DNA of 64,000 nt from positions 1 through 64,000 of the forward strand of contig NZ_AZEF01000008.1 in NCBI RefSeq assembly GCF_001434915.1. The letters are read 5' to 3'. The stretch comes from Liquorilactobacillus capillatus DSM 19910. GTDB taxonomy: Bacteria; Bacillota; Bacilli; Lactobacillales; Lactobacillaceae. The position numbers were made by a program, and so were the translations under genes. Within the stretch, counting starts at the first letter, position 1. Every line of letters starts with the position of its first letter. Of the stretch, positions 36,941 to 47,383 are shown in pieces. The notes below the pieces were generated by a model. That model searched no databases. It was not told where the DNA came from and saw only the letters and a list, made by a program, of their open reading frames with translations.

Positions 36941-37594
36941 ATGGCAACATCAAAGATACCGCATGCAACTGCCAAAAGATTACCGATTTATTACCGCTAT
37001 CTTCATTTCCTATCAGATGCCGGTAAGCAACGGATTTCTTCAACAGAACTAGCAGACGCTGTAAAAGTTGATTCAGCAACGATTCGTCGTGATTTTTCAT
37101 ACTTTGGTGCTCTAGGAAAACGCGGCTATGGTTATGACGTTGAAAGTCTACTTGCTTTTTTTAAGAAGACACTTAACCAAGATAAACTAACAAATGTTGC
37201 ACTTGTCGGTGTAGGTAACTTAGGTCATGCATTATTAAATTATAATTTTCATCAAAGTAATAATGTCCGCATCAGTGCAGCTTTTGATGTCAAGGAAGAT
37301 ATTACCGGGACGATCCAAAGTAGTGTGCCAGTCTATCATATGAATGATATGAAAGAGCAATTATCTGTCCAACAAATCGAAATTGTTATTTTAACTGTTC
37401 CTGCAAAAGTTGCACAAGAAGTAACCAACGAAGTGGTTGAAGCTGGAGTTAAGGGAATTCTGAACTTTACACCTTTAAGGATTACAGTACCAGAAAACGT
37501 GCGGGTTCAAAATGTCGACTTAACTAACGAATTGCAAACACTGATTTATTTCTTAGATAAGTTTGGCAAACAGGATGAAACTGATCGTGGCTAG
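36941..37594 (+). CDS. rex: Redox-sensing transcriptional repressor Rex
   Basis: A 217-residue dimer with an N-terminal winged helix ([26 protein letters not shown]) and a Rossmann NAD(H)-binding domain ([16 protein letters not shown]). It releases DNA when NADH rises and controls fermentation genes. ATG 36941 has AAAGGAGG 7 bp upstream. An in-frame start at 36869 would cross the promoter and is rejected. Confidence 0.96.
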   Translation: MATSKIPHATAKRLPIYYRYLHFLSDAGKQRISSTELADAVKVDSATIRRDFSYFGALGKRGYGYDVESLLAFFKKTLNQDKLTNVALVGVGNLGHALLNYNFHQSNNVRISAAFDVKEDITGTIQSSVPVYHMNDMKEQLSVQQIEIVILTVPAKVAQEVTNEVVEAGVKGILNFTPLRITVPENVRVQNVDLTNELQTLIYFLDKFGKQDETDRG

Positions 37595-37824
37595 CTTTTT
37601 TTACATAGCAGGTATGCTATCAACAAGTTTTATCAAGAGAACTATTTTTGGTTGAAGTGAGATACAACGTAAGTCAGTAAAACTAAGTGCTAACTGGAGA
37701 GCATGAATATAGCAGATAGTTTGTCCTGATTAGTTTAAAGTTAGACGTAAAATATTGGCGTATAGATTGCATTTAAATTAATAAGAAAACTAGATTTGGA
37801 TTTAACTTTGTTGACCTTAATGCT

Positions 37825-37853
37825 AAGCTGCCCTTTATGAAGGCAGCTTTTTT
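37825..37853 (+). terminator. Rho-independent terminator at the end of the rex unit
   Basis: AAGCTGCC pairs with GGCAGCTT and runs into a T-tract, about 230 bp after rex and just before the convergent CPBP gene. The 230 bp hold no gene I can support. Confidence 0.85.
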
Positions 37854-37863
37854 GGTATTTTTA

Positions 37864-38496
37864 TTAAATTAAATTAAGAATAACGATAATTGTGTTCATG
37901 AGAATATGAGCTAGCATAGAAGAATGAAGTTTCCCTGTTTTGGAATAAATAAAGCAAAAGGTTAATCCAATGATAGCATAGGTAAAGAAGTGAGCATCTT
38001 GGTGTGCAATACTAAAAAGAGTGCTGGAGAGCAGTGCTGCCCCAACTTGTCCTAGCAAACCACTCAGATTACCGAATAAGACCTTGCGAAAAACAAATTC
38101 CTCCATGATGGGAGCAGCCAAAACAATATAAAAAATATAGTAAGGATACTGGCTCAGAATAGTTAACGCTGCTGCAGTATTTTGAGATTCGATTGCTTGA
38201 TTAAGAAAATTAATTTCAATAAAAGAGCTTAGATGTTGAAGGATTAATGCTGCTACAGCTCCGCCAATACCCCAGAGCAAGGTTTTTAGATAAGAACTCT
38301 TTTTGGGAGCCAACGAATTAATGAACGGATATTTATGATTAAAGTAAAACATGGCTAACATCCCTAGGAGACTACATATAGTAATAAGTGCATAGTAGAT
38401 ATTATTATCTTTAAAAAAAGTTAAGAAAATGTTGGGCAACAGCATTACTAGAAGATAAGTTAAGGTTAGTGCTAAAGAATTATTTTTTAAACTCAT
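37864..38496 (-). CDS. CPBP-family intramembrane metalloprotease
   Basis: This 210-residue protein has about six transmembrane helices and the CPBP (Abi) motifs APIMEEFVFRKVLFG, SIAHQDAHF and HILMNT, which supply Glu and His residues for the metal. Family members process prenylated or antimicrobial peptides or act in self-immunity. The role here is unknown. ATG 38496 with GGAG 7 bp upstream is preferred. The longer in-frame reading to 38547 would start between the -10 and the ribosome binding site. Its promoter region contains a CIRCE-like repeat shared with groES. Confidence 0.85.
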   Translation of the reverse strand: MSLKNNSLALTLTYLLVMLLPNIFLTFFKDNNIYYALITICSLLGMLAMFYFNHKYPFINSLAPKKSSYLKTLLWGIGGAVAALILQHLSSFIEINFLNQAIESQNTAAALTILSQYPYYIFYIVLAAPIMEEFVFRKVLFGNLSGLLGQVGAALLSSTLFSIAHQDAHFFTYAIIGLTFCFIYSKTGKLHSSMLAHILMNTIIVILNLI

Positions 38497-38535
38497 ATAT
38501 ATGCTCCAATCGTAAGGGTGAAATTCAATGCACAT

Positions 38536-38544
38536 AGTATAGCA
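38536..38544 (-). promoter_or_regulatory. Extended -10 promoter of the CPBP gene
   Basis: On the minus strand TGC-TATACT (38544-38536). The expected -35 position falls inside the CIRCE-like repeat at 38561-38587. Confidence 0.5.
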
Positions 38545-38560
38545 CATTTAACAAAGTGAA

Positions 38561-38587
38561 TTAGCACTTAAAGATAAAGAGTGATAA
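38561..38587. promoter_or_regulatory. Degenerate second CIRCE element
   Basis: TTAGCACTT-N9-GAGTGATAA keeps the CIRCE length and 9-bp spacer, with one mismatch in each half-site. It lies 46 bp upstream of the perfect CIRCE start, before the groES -35 and over the -35 region of the divergent CPBP promoter. Confidence 0.6.
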
Positions 38588-38592
38588 AAAGG

Positions 38593-38621
38593 TTGCAATT
38601 AATTCTGAAATTGATTATAGT
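38593..38621 (+). promoter_or_regulatory. Sigma-A promoter of groES-groEL
   Basis: TTGCAA (38593-38598) and TATAGT (38616-38621) with a 17-bp spacer, immediately before the perfect CIRCE. Confidence 0.8.
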
Positions 38622-38632
38622 AATAACTGTAG

Positions 38633-38659
38633 TTAGCACTCACAAGCAATGAGTGCTAA
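38633..38659. promoter_or_regulatory. CIRCE operator (HrcA binding site)
   Basis: Perfect TTAGCACTC-N9-GAGTGCTAA, 11 bp after the groES -10. HrcA binding here is known to repress groESL until heat or misfolded protein titrates GroEL. Confidence 0.97.
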
Positions 38660-38686
38660 AGGATAACAATATTGGAGGGATATAAA

Positions 38687-38971
38687 GTGCTTAAGCCTTT
38701 AGGAGATCGAGTAGTTTTAGAAGTTCAAAAAGAAGAAGAACAAACTGTCGGTGGAATTGTCCTGGCAAGTAACGCGCAAGAAAAACCGCAAACAGGTAAA
38801 ATTGTAGCAGTTGGTGACGGTCGTGTTCTTGATAGTGGTGAAAAATCAGTTTTATCAGTTAAAGCAGGAGATACTGTCTTATTTGATAAATATGCTGGTA
38901 CAGAAGTTAAGTATGAGGAAAAAGCGTACTTGGTTGTTCACGAAAAAGATATTGTTGCTATCATAGATTAA
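38687..38971 (+). CDS. groES: Co-chaperonin GroES
   Basis: A 94-residue heptameric lid of GroEL. It has [12 protein letters not shown] at the N-terminus, a mobile loop near [13 protein letters not shown], and [33 protein letters not shown] 38687 has GGAGGG 7 bp upstream. The in-frame TTG at 38672 overlaps that site. It is under the CIRCE operator. Confidence 0.97.
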   Translation: MLKPLGDRVVLEVQKEEEQTVGGIVLASNAQEKPQTGKIVAVGDGRVLDSGEKSVLSVKAGDTVLFDKYAGTEVKYEEKAYLVVHEKDIVAIID

Positions 38972-39042
38972 TAATAAAGTAATAAAGTTCAACGAAGTTT
39001 ATGAATAACTCGAAAAAGTATTTAATATGGGGTGAATTTTAA

Positions 39043-40674
<1,632 letters not shown>

Positions 40675-40747
40675 GTTTAAATTTTCTTAGAAAGACGGGA
40701 AAATAAAAAAGTTCTTTATTATTCCAACTAAATGGTAACTCCGCTTT

Positions 40748-40799
40748 CTAGGCGGTACGGAGTCGATATTTGATCGACGCTGTACCGCCTAGTTTTTTT
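40748..40799 (+). terminator. Rho-independent terminator after groEL
   Basis: CTAGGCGGTAC pairs with GTACCGCCTAG, with GTCGAT/ATCGAC inside, followed by seven T. Confidence 0.92.
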
Positions 40800-41156
40800 A
40801 CTTGATGAGGATTACTTCCCTAACTGCTATTAAATTATCATTGAATAAAGATTAGGGGATAAATGTTTTCTATAAGGATCGTTAAAGCCGGCTTTTTTTA
40901 AGAAGACAGTTGAGTTCAAGTTTTTATACTTAAAAATGGTGCATCTCTCTGTAAAATGTGATAAATTGATTGGATGAGGTGTGGTGCTCAGTTTTACAGA
41001 CTGAATAGGCAGGCTTCTTTTTTAATATTTGAATTCATTTTCAGTATTTTGAAGGAAGACTTAGCCAGCATATCTTTTATTATCAAACGGGTGTAGAATA
41101 AACTTACTTGATTTTAAAAATAATTTTTTAGTAAGGATATAAAAGGAGTAAGGAAA
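40800..41156 (+). other. Long leader region of the kimA-like gene
   Basis: This 357-bp gap has no gene I can support. It holds a palindromic AAAGCCGGCTTT followed by T (near 40885) and an 8-bp inverted repeat, CTGTAAAA (40949-40956) with TTTTACAG (40992-40999). A T-run follows near 41019-41024. B. subtilis kimA has a ydaO-type c-di-AMP riboswitch. I do not see its conserved blocks here, so any RNA control would be of a different kind. Confidence 0.4.
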
Positions 41157-42986
41157 ATGTGGCGTTATTTAAAACGGCTGCTAATAGGTAAGCCGTTGAA
41201 GACAACTGATGAAGGTGGACAATCATTAACCAAGTTTAAAGCATTAGCATTACTTTCATCAGATGCGTTATCATCAGTTGCATATGGTACTGAGCAAATA
41301 ACAGCTGTTCTAGTTGTTTTGTCTGCGGCTGCCACGTGGTATGCAATTCCTGCGGCTGGGATTGTGCTTGTTTTGTTATTTGCAATCACGATGTCATACC
41401 GACAGATTATTCATGCTTATCCGTCAGGTGGCGGGGCATACATGGTTGCTACAAGAAATTGGGGAACCTCTATTGGTTTAGTTGCTGGGGGATCTTTATT
41501 AGTAGATTATATGCTGACAGTTGCTGTTTCTGTAACTTCTGGAACAGAAGCGATTACTTCTGCTATACCGATGTTGCGTGAACACAGTGTCGCAATTTCA
41601 ATTATCATTGTTTTGTTTATCATGACACTTAACCTGAGAGGAATGCGTGAATCGGCTTCGTTTTTGACGACCCCAGTCTATCTCTTTATTATTTTACTGA
41701 TTATAATGATTTGTTGGGGATTATTTAATATCGTTACAGGAAAGCTTAATTATGAAGCAGCTGCTCCTGTTGGGAGTTTTGTTCCTGGGATGTCATTGGT
41801 GCTGTTTCTTAAAGCATTTTCAGCGGGGTCATCATCATTGACTGGGGTTGAGGCTATCAGCAACGCTGTCCCCAACTTTAGAAAGCCTAAGAGGAAGAAT
41901 GCTGCGAATACGTTAGCAATTATGGCGATCGTTTTGGCTGCTTTCTTTGCAGGCGTGACTTTTTTAAGTTATTATCTGGGAATTATTCCCAATTCCAAGG
42001 AAACAGTTTTATCTCAAATAGGGATGGCTGTTTTTGGACATGGTGTCTTTTATTATTTATTGCAGCTTTCAACGGCAATGATCTTAGCAGTTGCAGCTAA
42101 TACTGGTTTTTCGGCTTTCCCGATTTTGGCTTACAATCTTGCTAAAGATAAATTTATGCCACATATGTATATGGATAAGGGAGATCGCTTAGCTTATTCA
42201 AATGGAATTATTTCACTAGCAGTGGGGGCAATTGTACTGATCTTGATTTTTAAGGGGCAAACGAGCCTCTTAATTCCGCTGTATGCAGTCGGTGTTTTTG
42301 TTCCCTTTACATTATCACAATCAGGAATGATTATTCATTGGATCAGAGAAAGAGGCCGGAACTGGATCGTAAATCTATTATTTAATTTCTTAGGTGCCTT
42401 TATTTCATTAGCGTTAGTGGTTTTTCTGTTTTGGTTGCATTTTGGAAATGTTTGGCCATACCTAATTATTATGCCGGTTTTGATCTATTTATTTTATAAG
42501 ATTCATGATCATTATATTACTGTAGCAACGCAACTAAGACTAAGGCAAGAAGCTAATTTGCATGAATATAATGGTTCAACGGTAGTGGTATTAGTCAGTT
42601 CTGTAACACATGTAACCACCGGTGCTATCAATTATGCGCGGTCGATTGGTGATTATGTTATTGCAATGCATGTTTCATTTGATACGAATCCTAAAAAAGA
42701 ACATGAAACGGCAAATGAATTTAAAGAGTCATTTCCTGATGTTCGTTTCGTTGATTTACATTCATCGTACCGTTCAGTAGCATCTCCAGTTCTACGTTTT
42801 TGCGATGTGATTGCTAAGAACTCAGCTAAGAAAAATTACACGACAACAGTTCTAGTACCGCAATTTGTTCCCCGTAAACCATGGCAGAATATTTTGCATA
42901 ATCAGACGAGCCTTCGGTTGCGTGCAGTTTTAAATTCACGTGAAAATATTATTGTGGCAACTTATAGCTACCATTTGAAAAAGTAG
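41157..42986 (+). CDS. kimA: KimA-like potassium importer (APC superfamily)
   Basis: This 609-residue membrane protein has about 12 transmembrane helices in the first 460 residues and a cytosolic C-terminal domain of about 140 residues. LIGKPLKTTDEG, LSSDALSSVAYGTEQI, AYPSGGGAYMVA and PLYAVGVFVPFTLSQSGM closely match KimA (YdaO), a proton-coupled high-affinity K+ importer inhibited by c-di-AMP in B. subtilis. It is often annotated simply as an amino acid permease. ATG with AAGGAG upstream. Single-gene unit with terminators on both sides. Confidence 0.88.
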   Translation: MWRYLKRLLIGKPLKTTDEGGQSLTKFKALALLSSDALSSVAYGTEQITAVLVVLSAAATWYAIPAAGIVLVLLFAITMSYRQIIHAYPSGGGAYMVATRNWGTSIGLVAGGSLLVDYMLTVAVSVTSGTEAITSAIPMLREHSVAISIIIVLFIMTLNLRGMRESASFLTTPVYLFIILLIIMICWGLFNIVTGKLNYEAAAPVGSFVPGMSLVLFLKAFSAGSSSLTGVEAISNAVPNFRKPKRKNAANTLAIMAIVLAAFFAGVTFLSYYLGIIPNSKETVLSQIGMAVFGHGVFYYLLQLSTAMILAVAANTGFSAFPILAYNLAKDKFMPHMYMDKGDRLAYSNGIISLAVGAIVLILIFKGQTSLLIPLYAVGVFVPFTLSQSGMIIHWIRERGRNWIVNLLFNFLGAFISLALVVFLFWLHFGNVWPYLIIMPVLIYLFYKIHDHYITVATQLRLRQEANLHEYNGSTVVVLVSSVTHVTTGAINYARSIGDYVIAMHVSFDTNPKKEHETANEFKESFPDVRFVDLHSSYRSVASPVLRFCDVIAKNSAKKNYTTTVLVPQFVPRKPWQNILHNQTSLRLRAVLNSRENIIVATYSYHLKK

Positions 42987-43004
42987 GTTCGTTAACTAGT
43001 ACTC

Positions 43005-43052
43005 AATAGGACCGCAGCAGTCATTATTAGCTGATTGCTGCGGCCTATTTTT
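43005..43052 (+). terminator. Rho-independent terminator after the kimA-like gene
   Basis: AATAGG-CCGCAGCA pairs with TGCTGCGG-CCTATT and ends in five T. Confidence 0.88.
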
Positions 43053-43135
43053 ATGTGAATAAACGCTTAAAAAGTTAAATCTGCGGAATAAATGGCTTAA
43101 GTTTGTTAATGTTTGCGTAAATACCCAACGATCTA

Positions 43136-43144
43136 TGCTATAAT
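43136..43144 (+). promoter_or_regulatory. Extended -10 promoter of tagO
   Basis: TGC-TATAAT (43136-43144) is a strong extended -10. A -35-like TTGCGT lies 20 bp upstream. Confidence 0.6.
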
Positions 43145-43226
43145 AGGCTTCAGCTAGTCCAAGAGCAATTATTTAAACTAATTATGAGTTCTTTTTTGGA
43201 TGATTATAAAAGAAAGAGGACGGCAT

Positions 43227-44384
43227 ATGTATTTGATTATGGTATCTTTATTTGCAACGGCTTTACTATCATTATTATTAACGCCGTTAATACGCAGACT
43301 GGCCTTTAAAGTGGGAGCCGTAGATAATCCCAATACAAGACGTGTTAATAAAATTCCAATGCCTACAATGGGCGGTCTGGCAATTTTTATTGCTTTTAAC
43401 GCCGCTAATTTTTTCTTGTTAAGGAAACAATATCCGACAAATCAAGTATGGATTTTATTTATTGCTGAATGTGTGATTATTGCAACCGGCATAATTGATG
43501 ATATTTATGAATTGAAACCAAAACAAAAAGTTATCGGAATTACTTTAGCAGCTCTAGTTGTTTACTTCTTTGCGCATGTAAGAATGACTACCTTGACTGT
43601 TCCATTTTTGGGAACTTTAGATTTAGGATGGCTGAGTCTTCCAATCACAGTCCTATGGATTTTAGCTATTACAAATGCAATTAACTTAATAGACGGTCTA
43701 GATGGTTTAGCGACCGGTGTTTCAATTATTGCCCTGTTTACAAGTGGTTTAACGGGCTTTTTCTTTTTAAACACCACAAGTACTTTTGTTTCTATTATGA
43801 TGTTTACGTTGGTTGCAGCATTAATCGGCTTTTTACCATTTAATTTTCACCCTGCTAAAATTTATTTGGGGGATACAGGCGCTTTGTTTATTGGTTTTAT
43901 GATTTCAGTTTTCTCGCTTTACGGGTTAAAGAATGCGACATTTATTACAATCGTTATTCCAGTTATTATTTTGGGAGTCCCCATTACTGATACAGTTTAT
44001 GCGATTTTGCGGCGAATTTTAAATAAAAAACCAATTTCACAAGCGGATAAACATCATTTGCACCATCGATTACTAGAGATGGGCTTATCACATACGCAAA
44101 CGGTGCTTGTTATTTATGGAATTGCCCTAATATTTTCCTTTATTTCACTGCTATATCCTATCTCAAATGTAGGAGGGTCTATTTTACTAACAGTTGCAAC
44201 TTTGTTAGGTCTGGAGCTATTTGTTGAATCAATCGGTTTGGTCGGCAGTCAACGGCGACCGTTGTTGAAGTGGATTGGTAAGATGATGAAAAAGGAAAGT
44301 CGACTTTCAACTCATTTAGGTAAAAAAAGTAAAAGTAATAAAGGCAATAAAGGTAATAAAGACAATAACAACAATGAACATTAA
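43227..44384 (+). CDS. tagO: Undecaprenyl-phosphate N-acetylglucosaminyl 1-phosphate transferase
   Basis: It makes the lipid-linked first intermediate of wall teichoic acid or other wall polysaccharides on the inner membrane face. The 385-residue protein has about 10-11 transmembrane helices and the family motifs DNPNTRRVNKIPMPTMGG, NAINLIDGLDGLATG, YLGDTGALFIGF and HHLHHRLLEMG. The tail is a Lys/Asn-rich repeat-like stretch (NKGNKGNKDNNNN). ATG 43227 with AGAGG upstream is preferred over ATG 43200. Confidence 0.93.
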   Translation: MYLIMVSLFATALLSLLLTPLIRRLAFKVGAVDNPNTRRVNKIPMPTMGGLAIFIAFNAANFFLLRKQYPTNQVWILFIAECVIIATGIIDDIYELKPKQKVIGITLAALVVYFFAHVRMTTLTVPFLGTLDLGWLSLPITVLWILAITNAINLIDGLDGLATGVSIIALFTSGLTGFFFLNTTSTFVSIMMFTLVAALIGFLPFNFHPAKIYLGDTGALFIGFMISVFSLYGLKNATFITIVIPVIILGVPITDTVYAILRRILNKKPISQADKHHLHHRLLEMGLSHTQTVLVIYGIALIFSFISLLYPISNVGGSILLTVATLLGLELFVESIGLVGSQRRPLLKWIGKMMKKESRLSTHLGKKSKSNKGNKGNKDNNNNEH

Positions 44385-44447
44385 GAATTACTTAATTAAT
44401 AAATTATAAATAGTTCAGCCTATGATTTAGACTGTAAACGCGAAATG

Positions 44448-44496
44448 AATAAGGTGACGGATCAAAAACTGATTTTTTGATCCGTCACCTTATTTT
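44448..44496. terminator. Bidirectional terminator between tagO and yvyE
   Basis: AATAAGGTGACGGATCAAAAA pairs with its near-exact complement around CTGAT, giving A-rich and T-rich flanks for both convergent genes. Confidence 0.9.
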
Positions 44497-44520
44497 GTTG
44501 TTGTGGAAGCCATCAAAGTT

Positions 44521-45171
44521 TTAATTTTTAGAATGTAAGTGGTAGTCATGTTCAATATAGCGTTCAGGGCCTTCTTCAAAACTAACACGAGCACTTAATA
44601 AATCAATTATTGCCTTTTCAAATGCTTCAACTTGAACCGACTCAACGGCAACTTGGATTGTGACAGCTTCAGTAAAGGCAGTATCGATAAGTAAAATGTT
44701 GTTTTTTTCGAGAAAGTTCTTTAAAGTCTTGTGCTGAGAGTAAGTAACTTTAACATAAATAACCTTTTGCAAAGTACATTGAACAATTCCGATTGTTTCC
44801 AATGCAGTTACTGTAGCCTGTGTGTAGGTACGAATTAATCCACCAGTTCCTAGCTTGATTCCTCCAAAAAAACGAGTTACCACGGCAGTGGTGTTTCTTA
44901 ATTCGTTTTTTTTAAGGACCTCAAGGATTGGAATGCCAGCAGTTCTAGCTGGTTCACCGTTGTCACTTTCACGTTGAATCTCATTGTGTTGTCCAATAAC
45001 ATAAGCAAAGCAATTATGGTTGGCTTTAGGATAATTAGCTTTTACATCAGTAATAAACTTTCGAGCTGTATCCTCATCTTTTGTGCGTGCCAGACTACAA
45101 ATGAAATCAGACTTCTTAATGGTGATAGTAGCATTTCCAGTTTTTTTAATAGTTAAGTATGAATTAGACAT
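44521..45171 (-). CDS. yvyE: IMPACT/YigZ-family protein YvyE
   Basis: A 216-residue protein with an N-terminal UPF0029 domain (HNCFAYVIG, ESDNGEPARTAGIPIL, VVTRFFGGIKLGTGGLIR) and a C-terminal EF-G-like DUF1949 domain. It is widespread and may bind nucleic acid or regulate translation. Function is not established. It is divergent from comFA with about 50 bp between the starts, as often in lactobacilli. Confidence 0.9.
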   Translation of the reverse strand: MSNSYLTIKKTGNATITIKKSDFICSLARTKDEDTARKFITDVKANYPKANHNCFAYVIGQHNEIQRESDNGEPARTAGIPILEVLKKNELRNTTAVVTRFFGGIKLGTGGLIRTYTQATVTALETIGIVQCTLQKVIYVKVTYSQHKTLKNFLEKNNILLIDTAFTEAVTIQVAVESVQVEAFEKAIIDLLSARVSFEEGPERYIEHDYHLHSKN

Positions 45172-45227
45172 TTAGTGTAGCACTCCTTAAAATGCGTATT
45201 TTTAAGCTGAAAGGTGGTAAAAGTTTG

Positions 45228-46555
45228 ATGAATGAGAGTGAAGCTTTTGGAAGACTAGCTAGCGTTAAGAAGACTGAGCTAGAGCAGCTTAACTTGCAGG
45301 CAGGAACGGTGCTGCCTGCGATCGAAGTTAAAGCAACGGAGATCATCTGTAACCGCTGCGGTCAAAAAAGCAGTAAAAGAAGAGCTGCGTTACCGAATGA
45401 ACAGTATTTTTGTCCCCAGTGCAAATTACTAGGGCGGCTTAGTACACTAGATGTATTATACACCATCCCTGAACCGAATAGATTTGTTGAAATATATGAA
45501 CCCTTAAGTTGGCAAGGTGTTCTCTCTGAACCGCAAACTCGTTGTGCACAAGACTTAAAGGTAGTTGTCCAGCAGCGAAAGGCTCATTTGCTATGGGCAG
45601 TAACAGGTGCCGGTAAGACGGAGATGTTATTTGAAGCACTGGCATACGCAATTAAGCAGAAGATGCGGATATGCTTGGCTTCACCACGCGTTGATGTCTG
45701 TAATGAGCTATTTCCGCGTTTAAAAAAAGCTTTTCAAGAAGTAGATATTTTACTGCAGCACGGTAGACAGGAACAGACTTATCGCTATACACAATTTGTA
45801 GTTTGTACGACACATCAGTTGGTGCATTTTTATGAAGCCTTTGATGTTTTGATAATTGATGAAGCAGATGCTTTTCCATTTGTGAATGATAAAATGTTGA
45901 AGCGTGCAGTCGAAACGGCACGTAAAAAAAAAGTACCCTGTTATTGTTGACGGCAACACCCACGAAAAGACTGTTGACCGAAGTAAAAAGAAAGAGGCTA
46001 AGTTTTAGTTATTTACCGCTCCGTTATCATGGGTATCAGCTACCCGTACCCCGAATCAGACTTACACCTAATTGGGAAAGATTGTTAAGCAAGAAAAAAC
46101 TACCTACCATAATGAAAATAAAAATTAAAGCTTGGAGTAAGACAAGACGTCCCTTTTTAATTTTTGTTTCAAAAATTGCACTACTGACGACAACCTACGA
46201 TGCTGTCCAAAAAGTATTGCCAGCAGAGGTTAAAGGCACGACAGTTCATGCTGAGGACCCCCAGCGAATTGAAAAAGTCAGTGCTTTACGCGAAGGAAAG
46301 ATTATTTTTCTAATTACAACAACTATTCTTGAACGCGGAGTGACCTTTCCAGGGTTAAATGTTTTAGTTTTAGGAGCAGAGGATAGTATTTTTACTAGTT
46401 CAGTTTTAGTTCAAATTGCTGGAAGAGTTGGTCGGAGTATACATTATCCGACGGGTGATATTCTTTTTTTATGTCAAATGGTAACACGAACTATAAAAGG
46501 GGCGATTAAACAGATTATGTTTTTGAATAGAAAAGGAAGGAAATTGCTAGGATGA
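45228..46555 (+). pseudogene. comFA: comFA competence helicase, disrupted by a frameshift
   Basis: ComFA is the DEAD-box-like ATPase that helps pull transforming ssDNA through ComEC. Part 1 (to stop 45948-45950) has the zinc module CNRCGQ...CPQC, Walker A VTGAGKTEM and the IDEAD box. Part 2, in another frame (open from 45944), has LTATPTKRL, TTTILERGVT and QIAGRVGR. The frames meet at a run of nine A (45924-45932); ten would give one open frame of about 442 residues, the normal length. This is a -1 shift by mutation, sequencing error, or a site rescued by slippage. ATG 45228 follows AAAGGTGG. Confidence 0.88.
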
Positions 46556-47247
46556 ATAGGTGCTTGGTCTGTCACCAAACAGTAGAACAGCAGTTAACAT
46601 TTAAGTGGCTTTTTTCGTTTGGTCAAATGCAAGAAAAAGATATTTGTGAAGAGTGCTGGCAAAAGTTTATTCCGATTCAAGCTAATGAACGATGTAGTGG
46701 CTGCGGTCGTAAACAAGCCAAAAATAGTTTGTGTTACGATTGCTCCCGGTGGCAGAAAAACGGTCAAACAGTACTTTTAAAGAACCGGGCATTATTTGTT
46801 TATAATGAAGCAATGCAACATTTCATGGAAGAATATAAGTTTAAGGGTGATTACTACTGGCGTTATCTTTTTCAGGATATTTTTGAACAAAATCTGCATT
46901 ATTATTACCGTAAAGATTGGATTTACGTGCCGATCCCAGTCGATGAACAAACTATGTCTGTGAGGGGATTCAATCAAGTTATAGGCCTGTTGCGGACACC
47001 GGCTACGACTGTTGCTGCATTAAAGATGAAACATTTTACTAAACGAACGAAACAATCGCATAAGAACCGTGCGCAGAGATTGGCAACTAAGCAACCCTTT
47101 GAATACGTTGAAAATAAAAGTATTACAGGTAAAAAAATATTACTACTAGACGACGTCTATACAACTGGGAGAACGCTTTATTACGCGCAAGAGCTATTAT
47201 TACAAGCAGGAGCTGAATGTGTTCAATCTTTTACCTTAGCACGCTAA
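46552..47247 (+). CDS. comFC: ComFC competence phosphoribosyltransferase-like protein
   Basis: This 231-residue protein has an N-terminal zinc module with several CxxC pairs (CLVC, CEEC, CSGC, CYDC) and a C-terminal PRTase fold with IPVDEQTMSVRGFNQ and the PRPP loop LLLDDVYTTGRT. It partners ComFA in DNA uptake. Its start overlaps the comFA stop by 4 bp, so translation is likely coupled. The gene looks intact although comFA is frameshifted. Confidence 0.94.
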   Translation: MNRCLVCHQTVEQQLTFKWLFSFGQMQEKDICEECWQKFIPIQANERCSGCGRKQAKNSLCYDCSRWQKNGQTVLLKNRALFVYNEAMQHFMEEYKFKGDYYWRYLFQDIFEQNLHYYYRKDWIYVPIPVDEQTMSVRGFNQVIGLLRTPATTVAALKMKHFTKRTKQSHKNRAQRLATKQPFEYVENKSITGKKILLLDDVYTTGRTLYYAQELLLQAGAECVQSFTLAR

Positions 47248-47272
47248 ATTAGCATAATGAGAAAGATATTAT

Positions 47273-47301
47273 TTGTTAAATACAACGTTTTCTTTTATAA
47301 T
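47273..47301 (+). promoter_or_regulatory. Sigma-A promoter of hpf
   Basis: TTGTTA (47273-47278), 17-bp spacer, TATAAT (47296-47301). The leader to the hpf start is about 75 nt and contains a hairpin, TACGCA (47339-47344) with TGCGTA (47356-47361). Confidence 0.78.
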
Positions 47302-47383
47302 AGAGATAGCATAAATGAGTGGAATCATAAACACTTGTTACGCATGAAAGTGCGGTGCGTAGTTGTGAAAGGAGAGGTTTGTT

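Noticed and set aside
40800-41156. ydaO-type c-di-AMP riboswitch before the kimA-like gene
   Set aside because: I looked for the conserved ydaO blocks and did not find them. Only simple inverted repeats are visible.
45944-46555. Separate helicase gene starting at ATG 45947 or nearby
   Set aside because: It carries only the C-terminal helicase motifs, lacks a ribosome binding site, and continues ComFA exactly after a one-base shift. It is treated as the second part of comFA.
47279-47383. raiA RNA motif upstream of hpf
   Set aside because: The leader is about 75 nt and has only one simple hairpin, too short and simple for that motif.
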